Below, in pieces: positions 40,600-60,889 of a stretch of 64,000 nt of DNA (the first letter of the stretch is position 1; every line of letters begins with the position of its first letter). Source of the stretch: Beaufortia kweichowensis (taxonomy: Eukaryota > Chordata > Actinopteri > Cypriniformes > Gastromyzontidae); contig CM032813.1 of assembly GCA_019155185.1 (NCBI GenBank), positions 13,931,561 to 13,995,560 of the forward strand. Direction: 5' to 3'. A model generated the notes under the pieces. The model was given only the letters and a program-made list of their open reading frames with translations, made no database searches and was not told the DNA's origin. A program made the translations under genes and the position numbers.

Positions 40600-41200
40600 T
40601 TGTGTTTGCACTAGAGCTTCGGCAAACATCACCAACAGAGCTTTCAAACGCAAAGTACCAAAAACTGCAGCCTTTGCAAATGAACAATGGCGACAACCTA
40701 AGATTGTCAAATCAAGGCCAGCTGCAAATACTTAACCCATGTATCGCAAGAATGCAGAACATTTGCACAAACTTAATTCATTCCTGTTTATGGTACATCT
40801 TAGGACTAACACAATCTACACACACATCACTAGAAGAAAACAAAGAAAGACGGGCTCATTTTTCAAACTTTGGAAAGAAAAATGAATGCATTGCACAGAA
40901 TATAAACACTACTTCATTTCCATTTAGGACGTTTAGGCATTTGAGCCTGCCTGCCTCCAATACACGCCTTTGGCTGTGTCATTTTAATCATTATGGGCAT
41001 GCTGTGAAATCACACAGCCAAAGTGCTTTTAGCAAAGTGAGACACTTGGGCATTTTGTCTAAGTGCAATCCTGTGTTTCTATTTGTACATCACTCCATCT
41101 GTTCCATGTATCTTTCTTGGAAAAGAATATTAATATTAATTTTGCATAAAAACGGTAACTATTTAGGGGATTATGCATGATTTTACTGACGCATATAGTT
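40600..41200. promoter_or_regulatory. candidate conserved non-coding element downstream of inka1
   Basis: Complex sequence with a POU/SOX-like pair, TTTGCAAATGAACAATGG (40,673-40,690), and an inverted repeat CTTTGGCTGTGT / ACACAGCCAAAG (arms 40,968-40,979 and 41,012-41,023). A 194-codon frame on the plus strand runs through it, but it has no family resemblance and I do not regard it as a gene. It lies 0.8 kb downstream of the inka1 stop codon. Confidence 0.25.
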
Positions 41201-41888
41201 CAGATAGTTGTTTTTATATGCGGTCAGCATTTGCATTGCCTCTGAAACAAACTAAAAATGATTAATAAGTCTTCAAACAGATGAATTAGCATAACCTGCG
41301 GTGTAGCAGGATGCATTAGTCTGATAGCAAGGCCACTTAAAGCGAGTCGAAAACCTAATGAAGCAAAAGTCAATTTCTTCACCGTCCACCAGCTGCTGCA
41401 AAATGTTCCCCATGCGATTGTAAAGGGACACAAGCTTAGCTCATTTAACACATGCTGTGCGGACCACCTGAGATAAAGCAAGAACTTGATGTTATGAGAA
41501 CACAATGTTCCTGTGTGCTGCTGTAAACTTCTTAGAAATCATTTTGGTGGTTCTGGCCACAATTACGACGATGTGATCTTGATAAAGATAGAACCGAACA
41601 GGTACAGACAAAGGGTACAGCAGGGAGTGTCTTCCTAAAGATGTGCTTTCTAAGCAGGTGAATTGATACACCAGATGTACTTTTGTTTGCTGAATTTCCA
41701 GCTTTCAGAAGATAAAACTTTTTTTGACAGAGACTACTAAACTATGCCACCACGCAATAAGTATTTAGTGATATCTTAAAAGTGCAACTCAAGAAAAGTT
41801 TCATGGTTTCATATATTTAACAATGAGTTAGCTCACCACCAAGAGCGATTCAAAGACAGTCAAAGAGCGATTTTTGGAAATTTTTCAT

Positions 41889-41894
41889 TTTATT
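41889..41894 (-). terminator. candidate poly(A) signal of inka1
   Basis: The minus strand reads AATAAA, 110 bp past the inka1 stop codon. Confidence 0.4.
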
Positions 41895-42003
41895 TTGGTG
41901 TAATGTACATTCATCTTTTACAAAACCTTTAATATAAAAATAATTAGTCTCTCCGGGAGTTTTTGTTCATTCAGTCTTTCTCAGTGAGAGTTGGGTACTG
42001 AAG

Positions 42004-44446
42004 TCATATGTACCCAATTCTGTCATTACAGATGATTGGCATTCTGCTCCCCGATTTCATTAGTCCTGTAAACTGGTGAAAGTCTTCATCCAGTTCATTC
42101 AAACCAGTGTGTGATTTATAGAAGAAGGGTGTTTTGTGTTGTACTTCAACGTGGCAAGAAAGTCTTTTAGCGGCTACGAACGTCGTGCTCAGCTTGGTAA
42201 TGTCCGACGACTTCCTGCGTCCGTCGACGCTCCGCGAAATTCCCGCTATCCTCCGCTTAACGTTTATCAAAAAGTCTTTTGCGAAACTGCGTCCCGAGCT
42301 GTGTTTCTGTTCAGTCTGTTCCGGGCATTCCGGTAAGTCCATCCAGTTCTGAATGAGATCGGCGAAGCTGTTGTCTCCCAGCACTAGCGGTTGCCGGTTA
42401 CGCCCGCGGGTGAGCAGCGATGTAGTCCAGTCCTCAGGGTCACTAGAAGTCTCAAACGACGTCCATGTTTCCAGACAAACGTCGGATGTTGATTTGGGCC
42501 TAGCTCGGCTGCTGGGCACCTGGTTGGTGCGAAGACACGCGGATGAGGATACACGGACGTTTCTGGTACGGCGTAACACCACACCCTCATCCTGCCAGGA
42601 TGCCTCGGAGTAACCGGAGTCAAACTCCAGACTCCGCTCGCTGCTTGGAGAGCTGACGGTGGACGGGCCGCCGGCGGAGTCTTCCTCTTCCAGAGAGGGC
42701 GAAAGACAGCAGGCCGAGTCGTAGCTGCTAGTCTCGCTAGCGTCGCTGATCCTCAGACGCGCCCGGCGTTCTCTCTGCGCTATGAGCTGCTTGCAGGCAC
42801 GCAACCTCAACGGAGGCCCAACAGGAGGAGATGCGCAGCTCCGGCGTAAATGCTTCAAATCCTGCAGCGATCGCATCATATAACGCATCTGTTCCCGCAG
42901 GCAGTCGCCTGATTCCTGCAGACACAACTGTGAAAGGACAGAAAGATACAGTTAGTTTGTCTATGTGCATGTCTATGTGTGCCCTGAAATATTTTTTGTT
43001 TTAAATCAATTTGCTTTTTCCTAAAGAACCAGGTCACACGCTTTCAACGTTTCTTCCTCCTCTTATAAACTAATCCTGCCTCTTTTGACAGGTTTAGACC
43101 TGCACCGGCTCTGTTAGAAAGGCATGGGTGTGTTTGTCTGGAGGAGCTGGAAAAAACACACTATTCTAGCTAGAAGACAGCCAAACAACAGCTCAATACA
43201 AGTCATGTGGACACATCACACCCAGCTATCAGAGAGAATGGATGACTACTGCCCGAACATCAAAATCAGTTATAACCAGTTGCTCGCCACACCTGGAGTG
43301 AGTAATTACCACACCTGCTATCCATGCCGTTTTACACATGTACACAAACACATAGTAACAGACACTTGCATAAAATAAACAGCATGTCTACTAACACGAC
43401 AACTGCGGCTTTGTTATATTTTAATCAGTAAAATAAAAGCCATGTGGTTTAAAACACGCAAAACACATATGGATAGTTGGGTAACAATTAAGATAAATCT
43501 TTCTCATCCTATTTGTAACTCCAGCAAAGAAGATAAATCTCTCATGCTATTTGTATAAATGAGTTTCTTTCTACATTTTTGCTGTCATGCCATAGTACAG
43601 TCACATATCTATTTGTCAACTACACATATCAATCCAAACTAAAGGACAGCAACAGTTAATATGGGATTTGGCTCAATCTGGCAACCTGACAAAAATCCTC
43701 ACCATCTTTAATAATTTTAATAATAAAGTCTACTGATTGTGAATTATGGTGATCCAAGTAGGGGGTGGAAGATTAATTTGAACAGAAATTATTTACACAA
43801 ACAGTCAAGAATAAAGCTGTTTTATAGATGTTTACATTGGAACTCAATCTAACCTCAACATGGAATCCAAGTAAGAAAAATCATCTCGGTTTCATTTAGG
43901 ATAAAAAACATATGGTTTTTATGAGTAAGTTGGGACCTCTGGGAGATCTCTATAAGCAGCATGTCCCAGTTCCTAACGTATTGCACATTTAATTTCTCTG
44001 CAACTGAGGAATGCGCCACATAAAACCCAAATACACTATTAATTTCAATACCTCCTTACTAACAAAACCAGTATAAGCACCTACTGCAGTTCTTATTGTT
44101 TTCTCTATACTCATCTTATGCAAGAGGATTACTTTTCACACCATAAATGCCAACACCCAAATCTTCCACACAACTCTTGCACGTACAGTTTTTAACGCAA
44201 CTTGAAAGTGTGTCTTTTAGTACGTAAAACTGCTCAGAAACATCTGTGCGTCATGTTCATGCAGCAACAGCTGCATCCACTCAGGGTCGAGTGATTGACG
44301 TGTGCACAGATTGACATCCATATGCTGAAATTTCAGCATCGGACATTTCTACACAATAACTAATCCTTTGCAACACATTCTATATTAACAAAAGAAAGCT
44401 CCATATAAGTTTGTAAAGAATATTTTTTGTAGAATATGCTTACCAT
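42004..44446 (-). CDS. inka1: inka1, PAK4-inhibiting Inka family protein
   Basis: Inhibitor of the kinase PAK4; Inka proteins were described in migrating neural-crest and craniofacial cells. Exon 44,446-44,444 contributes only the ATG, placed exactly before a GTAAGC donor. The next exon, 42,927-42,004 (after TTTCACAG), continues in phase with LCLQESGDCL, giving 308 residues. Near the N-terminus REQMRYMMRSLQDLK resembles the Inka2 helix DQMNCMMGALQELK. The Inka box lies at about residues 164-201 (DPEDWTTSLLTRGRNRQ, PLVLGDNSFADLIQNWMDLP) and contains the PAK4-binding core. FDSGYSEASW, RPKSTSDVCLETW and the C-terminal KSGSRMPIICND match human INKA1, not INKA2. A serine-rich middle part is poorly conserved. 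The start is inferred from splice signals; an acceptor 12 bases further in (CTGCAG) would give a shorter N-terminus. Confidence 0.92.
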
Positions 44447-44820
44447 GATTTGAGACTGATGAAAATGTCAAATCCAGTAATTTGAAATGCTCCTGAAATA
44501 AGAAATAAGTTATGTTACTAACCAATAGCGCTGTTTGCAACAAAGAAGTACATTAATACCCTTACACAGTATATATAGATATATAATCTTTATTTTGCAC
44601 TTTGCAAAGTAAAGAAAGAGATTTTAAGAGACTTTAAATCTATGCATTTAGTTAGTTAAATAGGAAACCAAGTGTTGCACTTACATTTGCTGTGAAGCAA
44701 GAAAACCGTCAGTACAATCCAGGCTGATGAGATGCAGATGTGTTTCTTATTCTCATCTGGAGATTATGAGCCCCTCACTGCTCACAGAGCTGCATTTGTG
44801 CGTCTGTTTCATTCCAGCGT
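44444..44820 (-). other. inka1 5' exons (mostly untranslated)
   Basis: Exon 1 ends at 44,685 with an AAAT/GTAAGT donor. Exon 2 spans 44,492-44,444 (acceptor TTATTTCAG, donor GTAAGC) and ends in the ATG. The transcription start is probably near 44,800, just inside the CCAAT cluster. Inferred from splice motifs alone. Confidence 0.5.
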
Positions 44821-44831
44821 GCGCGCCTCAA

Positions 44832-44887
44832 CCAATCATAATGCAGCATCCCGCGTCGTCCAATCAAACACATCAACAGCGGCCAAT
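44832..44887 (-). promoter_or_regulatory. triple CCAAT-box promoter of inka1
   Basis: Three CCAAT boxes with NF-Y-type flanks are spaced about 28 and 23 bp apart: ACCAATCA (CCAAT at 44,832-44,836), TCCAATCA (44,860-44,864) and GCCAATCAG (44,883-44,887). On the gene strand they read ATTGG. The segment is GC-richer than its surroundings and lies just upstream of the likely first exon. Confidence 0.6.
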
Positions 44888-44996
44888 CAGAGCTCGCCTG
44901 AAATCTGAGCGCTTATTCCGTCTCTTTCTCAAAATTATAATGGAGGAAAATCAATAATGTCACACATGCTTTCTAGATCAAGACGGGTTTTAGTCT

Positions 44997-45022
44997 CTAT
45001 CGATCGATCTATCGATCGATCG

Positions 45023-45057
<35 letters not shown>

Positions 45058-45062
45058 GATCA
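44997..45062. repeat. compound (ATCG)n / (ATCT)n microsatellite
   Basis: A run of CGAT units switches to CTAT units and ends in CGATC, immediately upstream of the inka1 promoter. Confidence 0.9.
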
Positions 45063-46259
45063 GAAATTGTGAAACTCTGTCAGATACTCTATGTCAATTA
45101 GATGTAGTTTATTTTAGTTAACAATAAAAGTCAAATTTAACGCCCTTTACCCGTGTAGATAAAGTTTTAGTTTTCACGTTAAAATCACATGCAAATGAAT
45201 CCGCGATCATTTTCGATTTCCTCTCCCATAGTGTTTATGAAAGTATGATCATTATTATGAACTGTTTATCTGTTCCAGAGACGCAGACTTTTACCTTATG
45301 GTTAACAAAATCACATTTTTGTATCATGTGAATAATGTGCCACATGTACAGAAGACAGACGCAGATAAGAAACTTGCGGAGCTCGTGGGATTCACAGCGC
45401 GTGGAGCAGCGCCCTCTGGCGGTGTGTGAGGGGTAATAAAGTATTTTACATTTAAACACCGTTTAATGGTGAAAATAAGTTCTTAGGTTTTAATATATAA
45501 AATATTATTGTAATAATTACAGCAAAAGTATTGGACACTTTTCCTAACCACTGTAATACATTTCACACATTTCAGTGTGGCTTTTGAGGCCACAACTATT
45601 TTAGTGTTTATTGTAATTAGAGTAAAATCTTCCCATTCGTGTTTGTTTTGTACCCACCCTAATCTGTGACACATTATTTTAGTTTAGAGGTGTGTAAGAC
45701 TATCAGGCCCACACAAAAACATGACTGCACAATAATGCTGATCCTCTTGTGATGTAAAGCTGAGATGTGGCAATCAAATTTACATAAAGGAAGGTGAGTC
45801 AACGATTGTCTTTACATGCAATTTAATCCATTGTGTTAATGGATGGTCACTTCATCGATGTTAAGAGATCTTCCTGTAGTGTTCAACTTTAATGTATAGG
45901 GTAATTGTGGTACATTTAAAGCACTTGTCAGGTGAGCCAGGCATGCCTTCAACATTCATTTGCCTTCCCCAAATATAAACCAGCCAACTCATTAACTATC
46001 GCTTAACGTTATCTGTTAAATTTGTGACAATCGTAACATTCAGGGTGGCAACAGATGTTTGCTATTCATCTGTGTAAATAAATTCAGATAAAATTCTGCT
46101 AGGTCTGATTGGTCTTAAGGGTACTTCATATTGGCATGTTTGCGGTGCTGATAATTCACACTCCAGAGCAACCGAAGGAGTGCAGGACAAACGTTCCCTT
46201 ATCTCTCTGAATCTGCTAAGTGCAGGAGAGAGCACATCCACACATTTGTGAAAACATAT

Positions 46260-46520
46260 CCACCGTAAATGGATCTTATCTTTTAACACATTTTTTGTGT
46301 TATGCTGTTTAACACATAATGTGTCTTTTTGTGTTAAATACATAAAAGGGACAACACATGTTGAGATGAAAGTAACACAAGCTGAGTTAAAAGTAACACA
46401 AAATGTGTTGTTTTTAAATGAACACAAAGATGTGTCTAGTTAGGGACAACACATCTGTGTGTTGTCCCTAACTAGACACATCCTGTGTTATTTTAACACA
46501 TCTGTTTTTACAGTATAGCA
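46260..46520. mobile_element. TTAACACA-type palindromic MITE with perfect central hairpin
   Basis: The ends carry repeated TTTTAACACA and TGTTAAA motifs in inverse orientation. At the right part lies a perfect 25-bp stem (46,429-46,453 with 46,458-46,482; arm core TGTCTAGTTAGGGACAACAC) with a 4-base loop TCTG. The TTAACACA style is familiar from cyprinid short elements. Confidence 0.55.
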
Positions 46521-47059
46521 TTAAACACACAGCAAAAATAATGGCACACAAACTATATATAAAATATAATGAACTATAGGGAAAACCAAGTTTACTTGGC
46601 AACAGATCTAAATATTACTTAAACTGTCAGTAAATTTGAACTAAACCTCATTACAATACAACCAAGTCACATTTACATTTTTAGTAAAATAGCCTTCTCG
46701 AGTAAATTAATCTTTAAAAGTGTTCAAAACAAACAAGAAAAAAATAATACATTTCATAGATATTCCTTTTTGCTCACCTCTCAAGCTTGATTGCTGTTTT
46801 TAACTCTCTCTCATCTACTCCAAACTGTTCTGTCTACAATACAGACACATTGGAAATACATAAAAACCTAATGTTTAGTAAAAATTTTGACAACTCGTGT
46901 AAACAACAAAGACGCATAATAAAATAAAGTTTATATTAGACTACATAAATTATTAACCATTTAAACATCATAATATAGCTAGTACATGATAACTCACGCT
47001 GTTTGATGTTATGGTAATATGGCTGAAGGATTATTTGCAACATTAAATTCGGTGTTAGC

Positions 47060-47355
47060 GGCGTCACAGGTGCACGTGCACCTGGTTTTGAATGAGTGTC
47101 ACGTGACAAGTTCAGGCACAGGCGACTCCTTGAGTAAGTAAAATGAAGAAAAAGTAAAAGTAAGTAAATTCTGTATTCTTTTTATTTCTGTGTTATTCAA
47201 TAATACAACAAAACATTACGATAACACGAACGTAGTTTTTACTGTTATAAAAATCTAAATTCATGAGAACAAAATGCGTTACAGTAAAGATGAAAAGCAC
47301 GGCATCGTTGTCGTCAGAGAGCCTGGCCAATCGTAAATAGCTTGACGTCATCGGC
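47060..47355. promoter_or_regulatory. orphan promoter-like cluster (E-boxes, CCAAT, CRE)
   Basis: An 18-bp perfect palindrome CAGGTGCACGTGCACCTG (47,067-47,084) contains three E-boxes. A second palindrome, GTCACGTGAC (47,098-47,107), follows. Downstream are GGCCAATC (CCAAT 47,327-47,331) and a full CRE, TGACGTCA (47,343-47,350). A consensus donor (TTGA/GTAAGT) at 47,131-47,132 would suit a plus-strand first exon. No gene is attached. Confidence 0.35.
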
Positions 47356-48847
47356 GCTTATGCATCCAGGAACGCAGCATTAAAGCGTCAAACTGTGAAT
47401 TTTGCTGTCTGCTTTTACAAATGAACATTCTGATCGTTCTGCACATTTCGACTTATAATATTATTAGTTTGATTTTATGCAGGTGATGGTGTGATCAGGA
47501 CATTTTATAATCTGGAACTGGAAACTGACATTAAGACTTCTGATCCGAGCCTGTAGTAGAACACAGTCACAGAACTTTCATGTGCTGGATGTCAGTGAAC
47601 ACACACTTTCTGCTTCCCCTTGATGTCATTGTGTATCAAGCTTTATTCTTTAATTGTATATATAATTACTATAATATAAGAAATAGACAACTGACAAGGA
47701 TAATGTTTTTAGTCAACAGGCCAAAGAATATTGCCAACACAATTTGATTTTATTCATAGTCATTGTAAGTATCTTACTAGTTCTTTTTTATAAAAATGAC
47801 AAAATTAAAGCACAATGTTAAAAGCTTTCTCATTTGTACCTTTGGATCTGCTAAAACAATACATGTAAACATAAATTATACAATTAACAGCGGATCTGGT
47901 AATAAATCTAAATAATAAGAGTTTGAGTATCTTGGACATTCCCTTACAGAAAGTCACATGACATTCACATGTGAAATTAATGTGAAAAGAAATCATATGT
48001 AGTCCTGTAAACATGAGACAATGCTTATCATGTTGATCATCTGTCTCTGACATTTACTCGTTTTGTGACCATTCAGTGCTTAAGCTGATAGCAAAGGCTC
48101 AGAAAATCATTCAACATCAGGTGGAAAAGCTTAATGTAGACCGCTTAATGCTTTTAAACAGTTGAAATTAACTTAGTAAACATCACTGCTAATAAAATGG
48201 ATTGTCATTGCACAAAAGTGCCACTAGATGGCAGTGTCAGTCTCTCAAAAGGGCACTGTGGTAAATCAAGCTTGTTTCAGTATTACACAACCTTGTTTTG
48301 CTAATTCAGCTCAGATTCTGATATATTCTTCACATTCTTTGCAGAGGTTTCATGGGAGAGCTCAGGCTCAGGTTAGATTACAGTGTGTGTGAATGTGAGA
48401 CATTAGGAAGTTTATACTGTACATTGTGATCTGATCATTCAGGACATTATCATTAATAAAACCAAATTATTATTTTTTTATATTTTGTAACAGTAACAAG
48501 ACAGCTACATGTTTAACTTGGTGACGAAGGAGTGATGCTGGCTGGAACCTAGTCTTTCCACCATATAAACTAGGAACAGGAATTAATCTTAATGTCCCTA
48601 AATGAGTTAAGTAAAGATCTTATAGACCTCTCCAGGTTATGTATAGCAGAATCAGCAACAGCTCGAACTAGAAACGTTCCAGTTGATGCCCTACAGCAAG
48701 TCCTTAAATGTCTTTTAATTACCACAATTAGACATTTATTCAGGTACTAATTGTGAAACTGTTAACCTTCGGAAATGTACACGTGTGAGTATGTATGCAT
48801 TTAAAACAAGAATTACAGACAATGCAGCTTAATCTAGTGAATGAACT

Positions 48848-48853
48848 TTTATT
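48848..48853 (-). terminator. candidate poly(A) signal of gnai2
   Basis: The minus strand reads AATAAA about 1.05 kb beyond the gnai2 stop codon; this would define a 3'UTR of roughly 1 kb. Other TTTATT sites lie nearer the stop (for example about 49,855), so the choice is tentative. Confidence 0.35.
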
Positions 48854-49896
48854 TAAATTAAATCATTATATAGGACTTTCAAAAGCATTTTAATCTTTAC
48901 CAAAACAGAACAAAAAAAAAAAAACACTACCCTTTTCTCAATTAGATTTGCATTAATAATCACTATTTAATCTTACATGGTGTGAAAGTTCTGGAACAGA
49001 AATGTTTACGCACAGTAGGACGATCAGGGAAGAAAAAAGTCCATTGTAAACGGAAGTCAAGGCACAAACAGAATGCTAGAAAGAGGTACGAGAAGATAGA
49101 GATGAAAAGATTGTTAGATACTGTTACGTACATACTTTAAATATCAGTTACATTTGAGCAATTCTTTCCCCACGTGAAGCTTTTTTTGTTTTTTTTTCAA
49201 CTTAATTTTAATTTTAAAAGGAATGTTACGCTGATGTGAACTGATTACTTGTGCTGATAATATCTGCAATCGTCTTTCATGCAGGAAAATTTGCCGATTT
49301 GCTTTGAACGAGAACGTCATGTAAACATTGTAAAAAAGCGCTTTCCATTTTCCATCATACTCATATGTCAGACGCCGTCTGGTTTTAAAAAACGAAGCGT
49401 TACGCAATTAAAAGTTTAGGAAAAGTTGCACATCAGATTCCCTAGAGTAAAATGAAAGTATATAAAAACATTTTTGTTGCCTCTGCTAATACTCGAAAAC
49501 AAAAAATAAACAAAGGAAGGAAAATAAACACAGTTGTTGATTTGTGGTCATAGCCCAAGGAGTTAATAATACAGATATTAAATGCCAAACACAATGCTGA
49601 GACAGTGTCGGGTGGGACAGGAGGGAGAGAGGCTAAAGACGTTGGCAATAATTGAAATCGTGTCGGGCTCCTCTGAGCTATCGGTCGTCAGGTGGAAGGA
49701 GTCGTCGTGATTGGCCAGTGCAGATGCTCAGGACGTGTTCCGCCTCTACTTCCTCTGCTCATCAAAACTGTTCAAGTAATCTGAAGAGAAAACATGAGAA
49801 CGCTATATATAATAAAGACAATGTTGTAGATATGTATCTGAAGGAGTACTCTAGTTTATTTTACCTCACCTCGACTCATCTTCCTGCTTTTGCCAT

Positions 49897-57677
<7,781 letters not shown>

Positions 57678-60600
57678 CTGTGAGAGAAACACAAAAGCGT
57701 TAAAAACACTCCTACACACATTTCATCCTCAGAGAGGAAAGCCAACTCGCTGTCAATGCTTCTTATCTTTGTCTAGTCAGAGTCTTAGCACTAATGCCCA
57801 AGCGTGCGTGTTTCGCGGCGTGCGTGTGTGTGTTTGTGGTCTTCCAGTAACTCAAGTATTGCTGACTTCAGCTCTGGATCTTCAGCATTCCATCCCCTTT
57901 CTTTCAGACCTGGTGTTTATCAAGTTTGGCCTTTAATGGAGATGTCTGAGTGCTTCGCAAACAGGAAACGGGGCCTTATCGGGGAGGGGGTCATGCTGCT
58001 CGTTTGACATCTGAATGCAGCATTTTAGAGCATTATATAAACAAAACAGCTATCAGATAACAACACGCTAACCCACGGGCTTCCGTACCCACGGTACCTC
58101 CCGAAACCTCAAAAACAAACAAGCGAGTCACGTCGTCGAGTCTCATGTTGGTGTCACGTGTTGGTGAGAGTGTTGTCACGTGACACAGCGGTGCCCTCGG
58201 GCTTCTTGCACAACTCTACAAACACAAACACGCGTCGACTTAAGCTGCAAACCAAGCAGAAACGGTAATTCCATCCTGTTTCCTACATTGGTATGCATTA
58301 GTAAGGATAAGAAATGTGTCAAAATATGTCCTACTGGGTTCAACATCTCTCACGATACGAGCACACCTGTCAACGTGCGACACACGCGCTAACACCCACT
58401 TGTAAGAAATGACTTTCCACTCCAGCAGCTGCTGTCAACACTTAAAACACGCAAACCCTCGTCTCCCACGTTACACACAGACGACGTGCGTTTAAATTCC
58501 AGGCTTGCGTCTTCCAGACACGTCAGCCGCTGGCATCCAAATCTGCATATTTACTAGGGGTGCGAGGATACACACAATTATTGCAAAAAAAAGTACTCAA
58601 CCCTGAAATTTCAATTTTAAATTAACAATTGTAAAAAGTGAATTGTTCCATCAATGAAAAAATAAACTATGTTAACAATTATGAAAGAATCATCAAAGCT
58701 TTATAATTATTTTTGTTTGTTTCATCCACTTTATCTGTTACTAGTGTTGTCATTCCTCACGTTTCTCAAGAAAAAACTACACTTGGCAATGTATCTGATT
58801 CCAGCGAGTTAATTTCCTCATACGATTGAGCGTTTAAGGTGGTTTAATAAACAAACACAAGCTGTGAGCATGAGAACCAGTATTGTACTCCATCCCCAGA
58901 GAATCCGGCATCCACCTGCAGGATGTGAACGTGTGTGACGCTGTTACCGTCTGTGAATAAAACATCAGGCATTGTCACGCTTCCACAGAATGTGTTTTAG
59001 AACACAACACGAGACGCTCAAACAAACAATAGTTCAGTTTCACAGGCTTTTCAGGGCTTTTACAATCTACAATTCTGCAAAACTTTAACTGGTACCAGCG
59101 ATCCCACTGGGAAGGCGATACGGATCTTCTTTAATTTTGTGTTGTTGGACCGCCAGAAGGGTCAAGAGCTTTTATTAAAATATGACCTGTATTGTCAGCA
59201 GACTGCCAATTAAACCAGAACCGTTTTCACAGACCTCATGAAACTCTCGTCCATAGCAGTCGCTCTTTTTTACTGCTAAATAAAAAAAGGAAAAACTCAC
59301 TATTTGGTAACTTCTGAATTTATGCTCCTCTTTTGCAAACAACACAAACAATGTTCATTTCTGTGCTGCAAGATTTTTTGTTTGGGACATTTTGTGGATC
59401 TCTATATGGGTAGTTGACAAATATATATGTAAAAAATATTAAATATAAATATAAAAAATAATACACAAATAGCACAAGATAGATTTATCTTCAATGTTTC
59501 TACATTTTTGCCGTGTCACGTAGGACATATTCTGTATATATGTCAACTACCCATACACACAATCCTGGTCTCACTATGCACATTTAACAAAAAACATTTG
59601 TCTTTAGTACACATGATATATTATGAAGAGAAATATAATAACAATATTCACAGACATAATAAACAATATTTCAATCAAGATAAAATAAATGGCTCCGCCT
59701 CTGACCCAAGATTACAAGGCCTATATATTTTCAACGAAATTTTGCAACAGCCAAATAGCTATTTAGGTTTTGTTTAAGCAAACTTTTCACAAATCAAGAC
59801 CTATCCTGCCATTTTCCATTTAATATGTGTGCCAATTTTCTAGGGAAACAGGTTGCAAAGGGGATTTGAAATGTCTTGCCTCTGTGGACTCGTGTTTTCA
59901 CAGCCGTATAGCCGTATAGTGTCTCATTACATGGTCACGGTACCTCGGATGTGAGGGCAGGAGTGGGTGTGTGGATGACAGCATGTATTGCGCTAATGAG
60001 AGATGCAGTGATGCGGTCCAGCGATGTGCCAGTGAGCTCAGGTGTTCACTTCTGATCCAGAGCCAGTGCGTCAGTCATTACGGTCTCAGGTACACAGGTT
60101 CACAATGCTTCGCCCTTGTCTGCAATCCAGGTTTTCACAGTAAACATTTGTCTCGTCTAAAGTGGCCCTCATTTATCCAATTTACCATCTCCCCATTCCA
60201 TTATAAAACAATTAAGTATTTAGTTACTTGAAAGGTAAAGCTCTTGTGTGAATATGATCACATTCAAACGAACTAGTTCTGAATTCTTTATTCGTCCTCT
60301 GGGTTTTTCTACATTTTGAGTATTCGCTGTAGCAGACAGACTGCAGCTCTCCATCTTAAGTGCTGTATGGTTGCTAGGCATTTGTTCCTTTCTGCTTAAA
60401 TTCTGGGAATCTCCAGGCCTTTACAAGCACAGCGTGATCTGTCTGACTGTTCATTTAATAAATTCATCTTGCTCTTGTCCACAGCCTAGACGGATCTAAT
60501 AGGAGACTTTGAATGCCACGCTGTTTACTTTCATAAATACATTAATATAGTTAAGGCATACTTTAATGAAGTAATCCTGCCATGCATATTGTGTTCATTT

Positions 60601-60889
60601 CTCACCCTCTTAAGAGACATGCGAAAATAAATGCTGGAATATTTTGCATTTTTAGAAGTATGACAACTGATGGTCACTATACGGTTTCGTTACATAGATA
60701 AGAGCACGATAAAATTTCTTAAAGGAAAAAAACACATTTAAAGTGACATGGACAAACAGTAAGTAAATGACATAATAATTTAAGCATAACAATAAACAAA
60801 ATCAGTCTACATGCAGTTATAAGGTGGACAATGAGAGAACAATGAGAGAACAGTTCTGAAAACAGTCAAACACATCTGCTGTGGTTAGC

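Larger units (their letters stand above)
22625..41880. other. gene desert, right part, between traip and inka1
   Basis: No gene was recognised. It holds short-element copies (28,801-28,912; 36,806-36,952; 31,040-31,345; 39,835-40,110; 38,035-38,265), two copies of dispersed family X (28,920 and 30,600), and short CA/GT runs. Complex TAAT-rich patches with transcription-factor-like motifs lie at 23,580-23,830, 28,250-28,420, 38,690-38,920 and 40,600-41,480. These look like conserved non-coding DNA, but conservation cannot be tested here. No tRNA or other RNA gene was seen. Confidence 0.6.
45070..48840. other. intergenic interval between inka1 and gnai2
   Basis: The two same-strand genes are separated by about 4 kb with no coding sequence recognised. 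It holds an ACACA-rich palindromic element (46,260-46,520) and a promoter-like cluster (47,060-47,355). The remainder is AT-rich and featureless to me. Confidence 0.6.

Noticed and set aside
40596..41180. A 194-codon plus-strand open frame
   Set aside because: No family resemblance, biased composition and no promoter or splice context; more likely chance or constrained non-coding DNA.
42353..42613. Several frames on both strands within the inka1 exon
   Set aside because: Shadows of the GC-rich inka1 coding exon in other frames.
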